This document shows positions 1 to 8,884 of a stretch of DNA of 23,666 nucleotides, piece after piece. Below the pieces are notes generated by a model. The model saw only the letters and a list, made by a program, of their open reading frames with translations, was not told where the DNA came from and did no database searches. The stretch is from Zoopage sp. CT-All (taxonomy: Eukaryota; Zoopagomycota; Zoopagomycetes; Zoopagales; Zoopagaceae): NCBI GenBank assembly GCA_004114245.1, contig QZWS01000126.1, positions 1 to 23,666 on the forward strand. The letters are read 5' to 3'. Position numbers and translations under genes: made by a program. Position 1 is the stretch's first letter, and each line of letters starts with the position of its first letter.

Positions 1-108
1 GAGAGCAACGTGCTGCGATTAAACTATGCAGACAACAAGCGTGCTGATAGCGCGGAGCCAGCCCCCAACTCGCCACTGTCGACACGCGTGACTGTGGTAG
101 AATTTGAC

Positions 109-627
109 ATGCCGCTTCGCCTCAGCTGCATCCCGCGTCATGTGCCGCGCTATCGCGCTATTCCCAGCCGAGCACCGCCGGCGGCCGCACAGGGATATGC
201 TTCGGTGTCGGCGGCAGCAGCGTCGCCGGCGCCCCACACCCCTTCCCCCTCCACGGCGGCCCCACGCGCCGCCCTCTTCCGCCCATCCGTTGCCATCGCG
301 TTCCTTTTCGGCGCCGTCGTCGCCACCGCCGCCACCGTCTCGTCGTACACCGACGTAAATGCCCGGCTTACCGCGTCCACGCTTGCGCAGCTCGACACGC
401 TGCACTCGGCCACCCGCCAGATGGCACGGCGGGCGGAGACGGCCCAGGGCGTGGCCAAGGAGGTCGGGGTGTTGAAGGCTTCGGCCGTGCGGAGGGGCGA
501 GTTGGATGATGTGCGGGCAGAGGCGGGGCGGGGCGTGGAGGGCGTGCAGGTGGAGCTGCTCGAGCTGGCCGTGCGAGTTCGCGAGCTCGAGGCCCAGCTG
601 GCCAAGCTGAGCAAGAGGTCCGCGTAG
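109..627 (+). CDS. Small single-pass membrane protein with C-terminal coiled coil, possibly mitochondrial
   Basis: The reading frame is open from the left edge, but the first ATG is at 109, which gives 172 aa. The N-terminus is rich in Arg and Ala and lacks acidic residues (starts MPLRLSCIPRHVPRYR), like a mitochondrial presequence. An Ala/Pro/Ser stretch follows, then one hydrophobic segment at about residues 60-82 (SVAIAFLFGAVVATAATVSS). The remainder is Ala/Arg/Glu-rich with a heptad pattern near the C-terminus (VELLELAVRVRELEAQLAKL). A small inner-membrane organiser such as a Mic12/Aim5-type protein would have this layout, but I see no specific family motif. An upstream exon beyond the edge cannot be excluded. 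Codon use looks coding in this frame only; antisense frames here are shadows. Function unknown. Confidence 0.55.
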   Translation: MPLRLSCIPRHVPRYRAIPSRAPPAAAQGYASVSAAAASPAPHTPSPSTAAPRAALFRPSVAIAFLFGAVVATAATVSSYTDVNARLTASTLAQLDTLHSATRQMARRAETAQGVAKEVGVLKASAVRRGELDDVRAEAGRGVEGVQVELLELAVRVRELEAQLAKLSKRSA

Positions 628-1019
628 CCGTAGCCGTCGCCGGTAGTTTGAGTGCACAAATGAGCATGCGCAGGCATTCCTTCTCTCCCGCGTCTTGGCA
701 CATGCTGAGTGTCGCCCATTAAGCGCTGCCCAGCATGGCCTATCATCCGCCAGGCGGCGTGTCCGCGGTCTCGTTAATTGCGATGCCGATACCGTATCCT
801 GCGGCAATAAAGCAAATCCAGAGGCTACCTTTTTCGACTCATCTTCGCGCCAGCCAACCACCGTCTGCATCCGCCAGCCGCCGCGGCGCGCTTCAACATC
901 CTCGCCGTGCTTCTCTCTGCCTCTCTCTCGTCGCGTCCCTGCGCATAATCATCGGTAGATTTTGTTCCTGCCTTCCCAGAAACCACACATCATCCAACAA
1001 TCACTGTTATCGGCCTCGC
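628..1019. other. Intergenic region upstream of the Nrd1-like gene
   Basis: This 392-bp stretch separates two plus-strand genes and should hold the terminator of the first gene and the promoter and 5' leader of the second. The reading frame of the downstream protein stays open back to 735, but the predicted extension is low complexity (Arg/Ser/Pro) and unlike the protein proper, so I treat it as untranslated. Pyrimidine-rich tracts (about 905-945) precede the chosen ATG. No TATA box or RNA gene was recognised. Confidence 0.4.
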
Positions 1020-4000
1020 ATGAGCACCTCGCAGCCTGCATTCCGCGGTCCCATGAAGCCGCGTCGCGCGACTTTCTCCCTCGTCGAGTCGACCGGCAAC
1101 CACCATGCGCACGGGGCGCTGGGGATCGGGGTGGTGCCGGAAGAGGTCACCATGGACGATGGCCAGCTGGGGATCCACTCGCCGCCAAATGAGCTCAGCG
1201 ATGCCGACGGCGCCGCGTCCACGGGCACAGATGGCGCCGACAATGACATTGCGACGCAGCCAATGCGCGTTGCCTCGTCGTCGTCTTTGGGCATGCGTGG
1301 GCGGGTGGCCAGTCCGGGGGTTGGGCCGCCGGGGTTCACGCCTGCCGCCGTGCGTCATCCTATCCCGGCGTCGCAGGGCGGGTCGTCGGGCGCGTCCGGG
1401 TCTGCGTCCGTGCCCTCCTCGCCGCTGTCTTCGACATTCAATCATTTGCTGCTCAAGCCAATCGAACGGTCCAGCCTTGCGCCGTACGCCGTGCCGCCGT
1501 CGCCGTCAAAGCTCGCCATGATGTACAACTCGGCGTCGCCCACAGACTGGGATGCGTCTGTGGCATCGCCGGCGAGATCGTCGCCCGGGTGGGGCAGTAA
1601 TATAACCAACGGGGTGCCAATCGTTCCGCGTTCGCCCATCTCTCCCGGCGCGGACGCTGTCATGCAGTCTGCGAGTGGCATTGAGGGTCTGATTCGCCCA
1701 GGCAGGATCATGACATCCCTCTCGCAATCGTCCATGTCGGCCAATGCGGCAATGATCTCGGCCGGTGCGCTTTCGCCCACGGGACTACAAACCTCCATGT
1801 CATATACTGCATCGTCGTACCACCACGAGTCGGCTGCTCCGCTTAATCGCACTTTCCAGAATATTTCGCCCGTGCCAATCTTGTCCACCACGTCGCTCAC
1901 TTCGCCGTCGTCGCCACAGCCTTGCCGCACCGTGTACCTCGGAAACCTGCCGCCCAACACGAGCCCGTCTACCATCTTGGACCGTGTCAAGTGCGGGCCC
2001 ATCGAGGCGTACCGCACCCTGCCTGAGAAGGGCTGCGCCTTTATTGCTTTCCTCAACCCCAATGACGCCGCTGTGTTTCACCGCGAGATGACCCAGCTCG
2101 CGGCCCAGCACAAGTTCCTCATCGATGGTCAGGAGGTGCGCGTCGCCTGGGGCAAGCCCTCGCCGGTGCCCACCCAGGTTCTGCGCGAGGTGACTGAACA
2201 CAACGCCTCGCGCAACGTCTTCTTTGGCGATCTCGTTCCCGGTGCAGACACTGAGGAGCGCATCAGAGCGGCGTGCGAGCGCTTCGGTGTCGTCGAGCAT
2301 GTTCGTTCCCTGCCCGACAAGCGCATCGCGTTTGTACATCTATGCAACCTCGCCGACGCATCCAAGGCTGTCCGCGAGCTCGCCCATGACCGCGACTGGC
2401 AAGGCCGCAGGATCAACTACGGCAGGGACCGTTGTGCGGCTATCGACAGGGCCGCGTCTGCGACCCCCGGCGCAATTGTCACGGCACCCATGACCACGGG
2501 CTTGCGCGACTCCGGAGCAGTATCGCCGTTCCCGTCTCTTGCCGCTTCGCTTGCTGCGTCGCTGTCTTCCGGTGGCACGGCCTCGACAGGCCCGCCTGGA
2601 TATGTTTTCCGAAGCAATCCACCGTCGCGCAAGCATTCGGAAGCGGTCGCCCCGCCCGCCGAGTTTGTCATGCCCCAGCCCAAGTCTTCGGTGCCGCCTC
2701 CCTCTGTCGCAACACCCGCACCGCCCATGACGCCCGCGCCGCCCAGTGCATCGGCGGCTGAGAAGGAGGCAATTGTACAGCGGTTTGCTGCGATGGCGAT
2801 CAAGGCTGGTCTTCCCGCCGACCAGGCGATGCTGATGGCGCGCCAAGCCGTTGACGGTTCCGAGCCTCTCAGTCCCGTCTCGGCGTCGACAACTCCTGCG
2901 CCGCCCACGTACACTGCACAGACCCCGCTCTCGGCGCGCATCGAGGAGCTTCAGCGCCAGCATACCTCAGGCATCACTGGCTATTCGGATCCCAACGCCA
3001 TGTCGGACCCGCACGCCTCCCTCATGTCCAGCCTGAGCATGTCGAGTCAGATGGGTGGCGTCATGGACGGACCTGGACAGCAGCGCACCGTCTACTTGGG
3101 CAACCTGCATCCCGAGACGACTATGGAAGAGCTATGCAATGTCATCCGTGGCGGCGCTCTTGAGCAGATCAAAATCCTCGTCGACCGGGGCATTGCCTTT
3201 GTTACATTTATGGAGGAGAATAGTGCTGCTCATTTCCTTGCCCGAGTCCAGCGTGACGGTATGACTGTGCGCCACCGCAAGCTCAAGATCGGCTGGGGAC
3301 GTCCTGCGCCGCCCCTTGCCCCTGAAGTGCGCCAGGCTTTGCAGTTTCACAACGCCTCGCGCAACGTCTATCTCGGCGGTCTGCTTGATCCCAACACGCT
3401 CAGCGCCATTGGCCGCGCTGCAGACGAGTGGTCCATCGAGCGCATTCGCCATGACTTTGAGGAGTATGGCGAGATTGAAATGGTCAATCGCCCCGGCGGT
3501 ATGGACTGTGCATTTGTCAATTTTACCAAGGTTCAGTCGGCGATTCGTGCAGTCGATGATATGAAAAAGAATCCGCGCCCGGCCTACAACGGACTTCGTG
3601 TTAACTTTGGCAAAGACAGGTGTGCAAATGCCCCGCGCCACAACAGCTCTGCATCCATGTCGACTCGCAGCATGACCCCGGCCGGCATGTCGCCTGGAAT
3701 GAGCATCGACAGCTGGATGATGCGTGCCGGTACCGCGGATCCTTCTCTAGGCAGCACCATGTCGTCCTCAGCGCATCGATTCCGCCTTCTCGAGCAGGAG
3801 CTCGCTACAACGTCACCAGCACCAGGCCCGATGATGCAGAGCGCCAGCGTTGGCGGCGGTGCCACGCATCCATTGAGTCTGAACGGACGCCCTTTGCGCC
3901 AGGGTCAGTCAGTTGGCGGTAGCGTGCCAAGTCTCGGTGGACAGGGTGTACAGGGCCAGCCAGGCGCGCCGGCCGGAAGCTGGCGCTCTGGCTCGCGCTA

Positions 4001-4100
4001 CTCGCAGCTGCGCAAAGACTCGGGCGCCTCGAGCACAGGCCCTCCCCCCGGCGTCCCAGCTCCTGCCGGTGCCCGCGCCGGCAATGGCTGCAGCTGGTGA
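1020..4100 (+). CDS. nrd1: Nrd1/Msa2-type RNA-binding protein with four RRMs
   Basis: An intronless frame of 1026 aa from the ATG at 1020; an in-frame ATG at 735 would add 95 low-complexity residues. Four RNA-recognition motifs come in two pairs: RRM1 about 301-375 (TVYLGNLPPNT), RRM2 398-470 (RNVFFGDL), RRM3 689-760 (TVYLGNLHPETT) and RRM4 781-872 (RNVYLGGLLDPNT). Both pairs share the linker signature of this family: a W-G-[KR]-P motif after the first RRM, then H-N-A-S-R-N before the second, and Y/F-G-[KR]-D-R-C at the end. That layout is typical of the fission-yeast Nrd1/Msa2 and budding-yeast Mrn1 group, which bind UC-rich mRNAs and act in stress granules and in repressing differentiation. 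Long Ser/Pro/Met-rich regions flank the RRMs, with many S/T-P sites as expected for MAPK targets. Family assignment is firm; the targets are inference. Confidence 0.9.
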   Translation: MSTSQPAFRGPMKPRRATFSLVESTGNHHAHGALGIGVVPEEVTMDDGQLGIHSPPNELSDADGAASTGTDGADNDIATQPMRVASSSSLGMRGRVASPGVGPPGFTPAAVRHPIPASQGGSSGASGSASVPSSPLSSTFNHLLLKPIERSSLAPYAVPPSPSKLAMMYNSASPTDWDASVASPARSSPGWGSNITNGVPIVPRSPISPGADAVMQSASGIEGLIRPGRIMTSLSQSSMSANAAMISAGALSPTGLQTSMSYTASSYHHESAAPLNRTFQNISPVPILSTTSLTSPSSPQPCRTVYLGNLPPNTSPSTILDRVKCGPIEAYRTLPEKGCAFIAFLNPNDAAVFHREMTQLAAQHKFLIDGQEVRVAWGKPSPVPTQVLREVTEHNASRNVFFGDLVPGADTEERIRAACERFGVVEHVRSLPDKRIAFVHLCNLADASKAVRELAHDRDWQGRRINYGRDRCAAIDRAASATPGAIVTAPMTTGLRDSGAVSPFPSLAASLAASLSSGGTASTGPPGYVFRSNPPSRKHSEAVAPPAEFVMPQPKSSVPPPSVATPAPPMTPAPPSASAAEKEAIVQRFAAMAIKAGLPADQAMLMARQAVDGSEPLSPVSASTTPAPPTYTAQTPLSARIEELQRQHTSGITGYSDPNAMSDPHASLMSSLSMSSQMGGVMDGPGQQRTVYLGNLHPETTMEELCNVIRGGALEQIKILVDRGIAFVTFMEENSAAHFLARVQRDGMTVRHRKLKIGWGRPAPPLAPEVRQALQFHNASRNVYLGGLLDPNTLSAIGRAADEWSIERIRHDFEEYGEIEMVNRPGGMDCAFVNFTKVQSAIRAVDDMKKNPRPAYNGLRVNFGKDRCANAPRHNSSASMSTRSMTPAGMSPGMSIDSWMMRAGTADPSLGSTMSSSAHRFRLLEQELATTSPAPGPMMQSASVGGGATHPLSLNGRPLRQGQSVGGSVPSLGGQGVQGQPGAPAGSWRSGSRYSQLRKDSGASSTGPPPGVPAPAGARAGNGCSW

Positions 4101-4421
4101 TGGGCGTGCTCTCATTTATGTGTCTATCTCTTGACCATCTCTTCCTTTCTCCATTCTCTTCGATCTTCCCCTTCATTCCTTCTTTCCGCTCCGATTATAT
4201 GGGAGAACAGACGCTGATAATATTCGTGTGTTTGGGCGTGGATGTTTATGTGAGTGTGGACTGTTCTGGGATGGGTATGTCGCGTGCAGCTTTCCGACGG
4301 ATGCTGACGATGTTTGTAGGTCCTTTGGTCGCCAGTGCTGCGCATTTTGGAGTAGCTGGCTGGTGTTTAGTTTGTTCTTAATGGCAACGTTTAAAATGGC
4401 CGCTGTCCGATTTGTTTTAGA

Positions 4422-4592
4422 TGCCTTGGTGGGCCTGAATTGAATTGAATTTCATTGCTTCGGCAACGCCGCGTCCACTGAGCTACAACGTAAAGTCCAG
4501 CTGACTGGGCAAGTTCACCCTGGCGTGCTGCCGGGCCAGGGCGTTACACTGGCCATGCCCACCGAGTCCATCCACTGCCTTGGTGGGCCTGA
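4422..4592. repeat. Pair of 17-bp direct repeats
   Basis: TGCCTTGGTGGGCCTGA occurs exactly at 4422-4438 and again at 4576-4592, 154 bp apart. A second exact pair, ATGGCCGCTGTCCGA, lies at 4396-4410 and 4776-4790. Both sit in non-coding DNA upstream of the chitin synthase. They could be remnants of local duplication or repeated factor sites; nothing identifies the binder. Confidence 0.6.
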
Positions 4593-4745
4593 CATTGGCG
4601 AACATACAAAAACACATCATATGCCTGCCAGAAGGCAGAATGTCCCGAGGCCGCCACCCAACTCCCTCCGCCCGCTTCCACTCCCGCCGAAACCGTCGTA
4701 TCCGATTACTCGGAGAACGGCATAGTCTGCAGTAGTGGGTGGGTT

Positions 4746-4753
4746 TGACGTCA
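4746..4753. promoter_or_regulatory. CRE palindrome TGACGTCA upstream of chitin synthase
   Basis: A perfect 8-bp CRE, the consensus of ATF/CREB-type bZIP factors such as fission-yeast Atf1, lies 132 bp upstream of the chitin synthase ATG. Those factors mediate stress-MAPK transcription in fungi, which would suit a cell-wall gene. The match is seen directly; its use is inference. Confidence 0.4.
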
Positions 4754-4885
4754 GGATGAAGATGGCGGCGATCCTATGGCCGCTGTCCGACGCTACCCCA
4801 GAACCGAAATTAGGCGGCCTCATTAACCTGGCACACCCTGCCCCACGCCAGCTCCGTTACCCCGCCGCCCCTCCTCCACCCTATT

Positions 4886-7800
4886 ATGGCCCAAATAATC
4901 ACGGACGCGTTTTCGGCAATTCACCGGGACGACGTATCCACCCTCGCCGCCCTCCTCGACCGCGCCCCAACACTCGCCAACGCCCGAAATCCCCACGGCC
5001 TCACCCCGCTCATCCTCGCCGCCCGCCTTCCCCGCGCCCAGCAATGTCTCCTGCATATGTGCACCTCCCTGCCGGATCTCGACCCAGACGAGGGAGACCA
5101 GAACGGCGAGGCCGCACTGTACCATGCCGCGGCCGTGGGCAATGTGCGCGCCGTGGAGACACTGGTATCCGTGGCCGGGGCCAGCGTGGATCGCGAGAAC
5201 ACCGAAAAGATCACACCGCTGGTGATTGCCGCATACAACGGCCACGCCTACGTCTGCGAGCTGCTAATTGTGATGGGCAGGGCGATGGTCAACCATCGCG
5301 ATGTCACGGGCAAGACGGCGCTCGCATTGGCCGCGTACGAAGGCCACGAAGACGTCGTCAAGGTGCTGCTGCGCTACGGCGCAGAGATGGACGGGCTGGA
5401 TCAGTATGGCTGGACGGCGCTGATGCTGGCCGCATTCGCGGGTCGCGCCCAAGTGTGTCGGATTCTGCTGCGGGCGGGTGCGGACGCCACGATCAAGACC
5501 GCGAATGGGAAGACCGCGATGCGATTGGCCCGGGATTCGGGGTACCCGGATGTGGTGGAGCTGTTCTCCGTGGACCCCGAGTCGCTGTCATTGGTGGTGC
5601 AAGACAGCAAGGGCCGACGCACTCTCAGGCCGCGGTCGCCGGTGGCGCGGAACATACTTCCAGCGCTAGACGAGCGTGTCGGCGGTGGGTATCGAGCAGG
5701 GGAGGATGGTGATGACGAGGACGAGGACGACTGGTCCACAGCGGCGCCGTTGGCTCGAGGTGCATCCACCATTCCGCTCACCGCAAGCGTGCCTATGAGC
5801 GACAAGCCTCGGCAAGATACACGACCCAAGGCGCGGTTTATGCAGCAGAGCGCAGGCGACTCGGAAAAGCAGCTGCTGGATGTGAATCATGCGAAACGGC
5901 CCCTGAACTTGCCCACGGACGAGCCCGACCGATGGTCTCTCTGGCCATCGTTCGCTCGCGTGCTGACTTTTCCGCTCTCCGCCTGCTGCCTCTCGTTCTG
6001 TGGCATGCGAGACCGAGACGTTCAGCAAGCCTGGCGCGAGAAGATTGCTCTCTGTGCCCTCATTGCCCTCGTCTCCATCGTTCTTGGGTTTCTGACATTT
6101 GGATTCTCCGCCCTCACCTGCCGCCGCATTCCACCCATCTTCCCTGGCGAGGTATTGCAACGCCATGGCACCAATGCGCCCGTTAGCCAACGGCTGATGA
6201 TTGTGCGCGGGCAGCTGTTTCGCGCCGGAGAGTACTTCCAATACGGATTCCATCGACCCATTGCGCCCATCGAAGATCAGGATCTTGAGCCGATCATATC
6301 GCCGCTCTATGGCCGTGATATATCTGCCTTCTTCCCGCCAAATCCCGCTGGATCGGAATGCAAGCGCTGGCCTGCTGCCGTGCTGAACAATACCTGCGAC
6401 CTTTCGGCTCGCTTTGGCGGCGTCGACAATCGCCTGCTGCATTGCCATCGCAGCGTGCAGGCCATCACCGCGCTGCGCAGTCTCGGGTTCAGCTATGTTG
6501 CTTTCAGCTGGGCAAACGTGACTGATACGCGTCGAAAGCTGTTTGTATACAACGATATGGTCTACGACGTCACCGACTATCTATCCGGAGCCAACGAGCA
6601 GTACCTCGGGGATGCGACGATGACCAGGACGCTCACCTCACTCATTGGCCGCGACGCAAGTCGGGAATTTTCCATGAATTCTCAGCTTCGGGCGCTTCTT
6701 CCGTGTTTTGAGGAGCAGTTTTTCGTGGGCAAATTGAACGGAGACCCGGTTGGATGCGTTGCCTCCAATTTGCTCGTGATAATCTCGCTTGTCATTCTTC
6801 TCGGGATTACCTTGATCAAATTTTCGTCGGCGCTCATTTTTAATGTCATTTTTTCCTGGAAACTCGGCAAGGCCCTGGTCAAGGGAAAGCTAATCGATTT
6901 GCCGCATATCATCTTCCTGGTCACCTGCTACTCGGAGAACGAGGATGGAATCCGCACCACCTTTGATTCGCTCGCAGCAACCGATTACAGTCCCAGCCAT
7001 AAAATACTCTTTGTGGTCGCCGATGGGCAGGTCACTGGTGCCGGCAACAAGCGTTCGACGCCTCAGATATGTCTCGACTTGATGGATCGAGACCCGTCCT
7101 GTGAAGAGGAAGTCGAGCCGAAATCCTACATTGCCGTTGGCGACGGGCCGCTGCGTCATAATATGGTCCAGGTATACATCGGCACATACACAGGACGCAC
7201 TACAGGGCGGGTGATTCCATACATCCTGCTCATTAAGTGCGGCTCGCCCGAGGAGCGTGCTCAAGGTGCATCCGGCAAGCCGGGGAATCGTGGCAAACGG
7301 GACTCCCAGCTTGTCCTCATGAATTGGCTCTCCAAGGTGCTCTTCAACGAGCGGCTTACTCCGCTGGAGTTCGACATGTTTCAAAAATTGCGCAGACTGA
7401 CCGGCGTCACCCCCGATCGGTACGAGCTGGTTCTAATGGTCGACGCCGACACAGCGGTCAAACCCGACAGCGTTGATTACATGGTCTCCGCGATGCAACG
7501 CGATCCCCGAGTCATGGGCCTATGCGGAGAAACCAAGATTGTCAACAAGGCCGAAAGCTACGTGACCATGATACAGGTGTGATGCTTCTTCATCGACGAT
7601 TCCAGCTGCATTTATGGTGCTAGGTGTACGAGTATTATATTAGCCATCACCTCGGCAAGGCTTTCGAGTCTATCTTTGGCGGCGTGACGTGTCTGCCTGG
7701 CTGTTTTTCCATGTATCGAGTTTGGGTGCGCAAGCCGACGTTTGAGGGCGACAACTACGTGGTGCCGATTCTGGCGAGTCCTGATGTCGTCCAACTGTAC

Positions 7801-8709
7801 AGCTCCAATGACGTGTCGACGCTGCACAAGAAGAATCTCCTCCTTCTCGGCGAGGATCGATACCTCACCACGCTAATGCTGCGCGCGTTTCCTCGCCGCA
7901 AAATGATCTTTGTTCCTCGCGCTGTCTGCCGAACGGTCGCTCCTTCGGATTTCCGCGTACTGCTTTCACAGCGACGGCGCTGGATCAATAGTACAATTCA
8001 CAATCTCTTCGAGCTCGTCTTGGTTCCTCAGCTTTGCGGCATCTTCTGCTGCAGCATGCATTTTGTTATTGTGCTGGAGCTGATTGGCACGGCGGTCATG
8101 CCGTTCTCACTGCTCTATCTCATTTTCTTGGCGATATCGCTGGCACTTGGCTCGGACACGCTGTTGCCGCTCGTATTCACTCTTGGCATGTTTCTTTTTC
8201 AGGCTGTGCTGGTACTCTTCACCACTCGCCGCATCATCTACGTCTTCTGGATGCTTATCTATCTCCTTGCCCTTCCCATATGGCAGTTCATTCTCCCGCT
8301 CTACGCGTTCTGGCACTTTGACGACTTTTCGTGGGGCGCTACTCGGAAGATCGACGGCGCAATGGATGGGCATGGCTCGGGCGACAGCAAGCGTGATCGT
8401 CTTGTCATCGACCTTTCCGCCATACCAATGAAGCGATGGGAACAGTGGATAGAAGAGGAACGAGAGAAGACGACCAGGTCCAATCAATTGCGCAAGCTAC
8501 AGGACAAATATCAGCAGCAAAGCCCTGGTAGTGGCGCTCCCGGCGAGCGGTTAGCAAGCATGACTAGGCATCGCCAAGCAACCGGTGCGACTTTGATGGA
8601 GCCAGGCTCGAGCGAATGGCGCATCTCTACGATGCAAAGACATGTCCTCGCGCAACCAAAACATGCATCATATACGCCCAGTAGGCCGTCGTCGGGTTAT
8701 AAGGGGTAG
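4886..8709 (+). CDS. Ankyrin-repeat chitin synthase (Chs3-like, glycosyltransferase family 2)
   Basis: Two exons (4886-7576 and 7624-8709) joined by a 47-nt phase-0 GT-AG intron give 1258 aa. Residues 1-225 hold about six ankyrin repeats (GLTPLILAAR, KTALALAAYEGHEDVVKVLL, GWTALMLAAFAGRAQVC). After a charged linker come membrane segments near 350-410, a cytochrome b5-like segment at about 545-600 (KLFVYNDMVYDVTDYL), a membrane segment near 630-660, and the catalytic domain. Catalytic motifs are intact: DAD at 853-855, EDR at 974-976 and QRRRW at 1013-1017. Four or five C-terminal membrane segments and HFDDFSWG follow. The enzyme should polymerise UDP-GlcNAc into chitin at the plasma membrane. 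The b5-like module points to a class IV/Chs3 type. N-terminal ankyrin repeats are not part of the usual Chs3 layout; they probably recruit partners or control trafficking. No myosin head or C-terminal DEK domain is present. Confidence 0.92.
7577..7623 (+). other. Intron within the chitin synthase catalytic domain
   Basis: A 47-nt phase-0 intron (GTGTGA...GCTAG) interrupts the conserved run MIQ|VYEYYISHH. The upstream frame hits a stop one codon past the donor, and removing the intron restores the invariant chitin synthase sequence, so the junction is well supported. Confidence 0.85.
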
Positions 8710-8884
8710 TAGTAAGCGACGGTGCTTTGTAAAGACAGCATGAAGTGCATATGTTTATCATTGTTTGTGTCTGCCTAGTAGCATAAACTAATTAAATACG
8801 TACAGAACGACCTGCGTGCTGCATTGATTAGTCAAATACACTCGAGAGATCACCAGGTATCACGGCACTATTATTGAACTGCAA

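Larger units (their letters stand above)
4101..4885. other. Intergenic region between Nrd1-like gene and chitin synthase
   Basis: A 785-bp stretch with the 3' end of the RNA-binding protein gene (T/C-rich at about 4120-4190) and the promoter of the chitin synthase. It contains two pairs of exact direct repeats (17 bp at 4422 and 4576; 15 bp at 4396 and 4776), a perfect CRE palindrome at 4746, and a short TTGC-TTCG-GCAA hairpin near 4455-4470. No convincing ORF or tRNA was found. Confidence 0.5.

Noticed and set aside
735-1019. N-terminal extension of the Nrd1-like protein from the ATG at 735
   Set aside because: The 95 extra residues are low-complexity and unlike family members; the ATG at 1020 fits better with a leader region before it.
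1442-2062. Minus-strand 206-residue frame within the Nrd1-like gene
   Set aside because: It lies opposite the Ser/Pro-rich linker and the start of RRM1, has no recognisable domain, and is a composition-driven shadow.
4440-4510. tRNA-like A-box on the minus strand (GTTGTAGCTCAGTGG)
   Set aside because: The D-arm does not close with GAGC, no B-box follows at the right distance, and no cloverleaf can be drawn.
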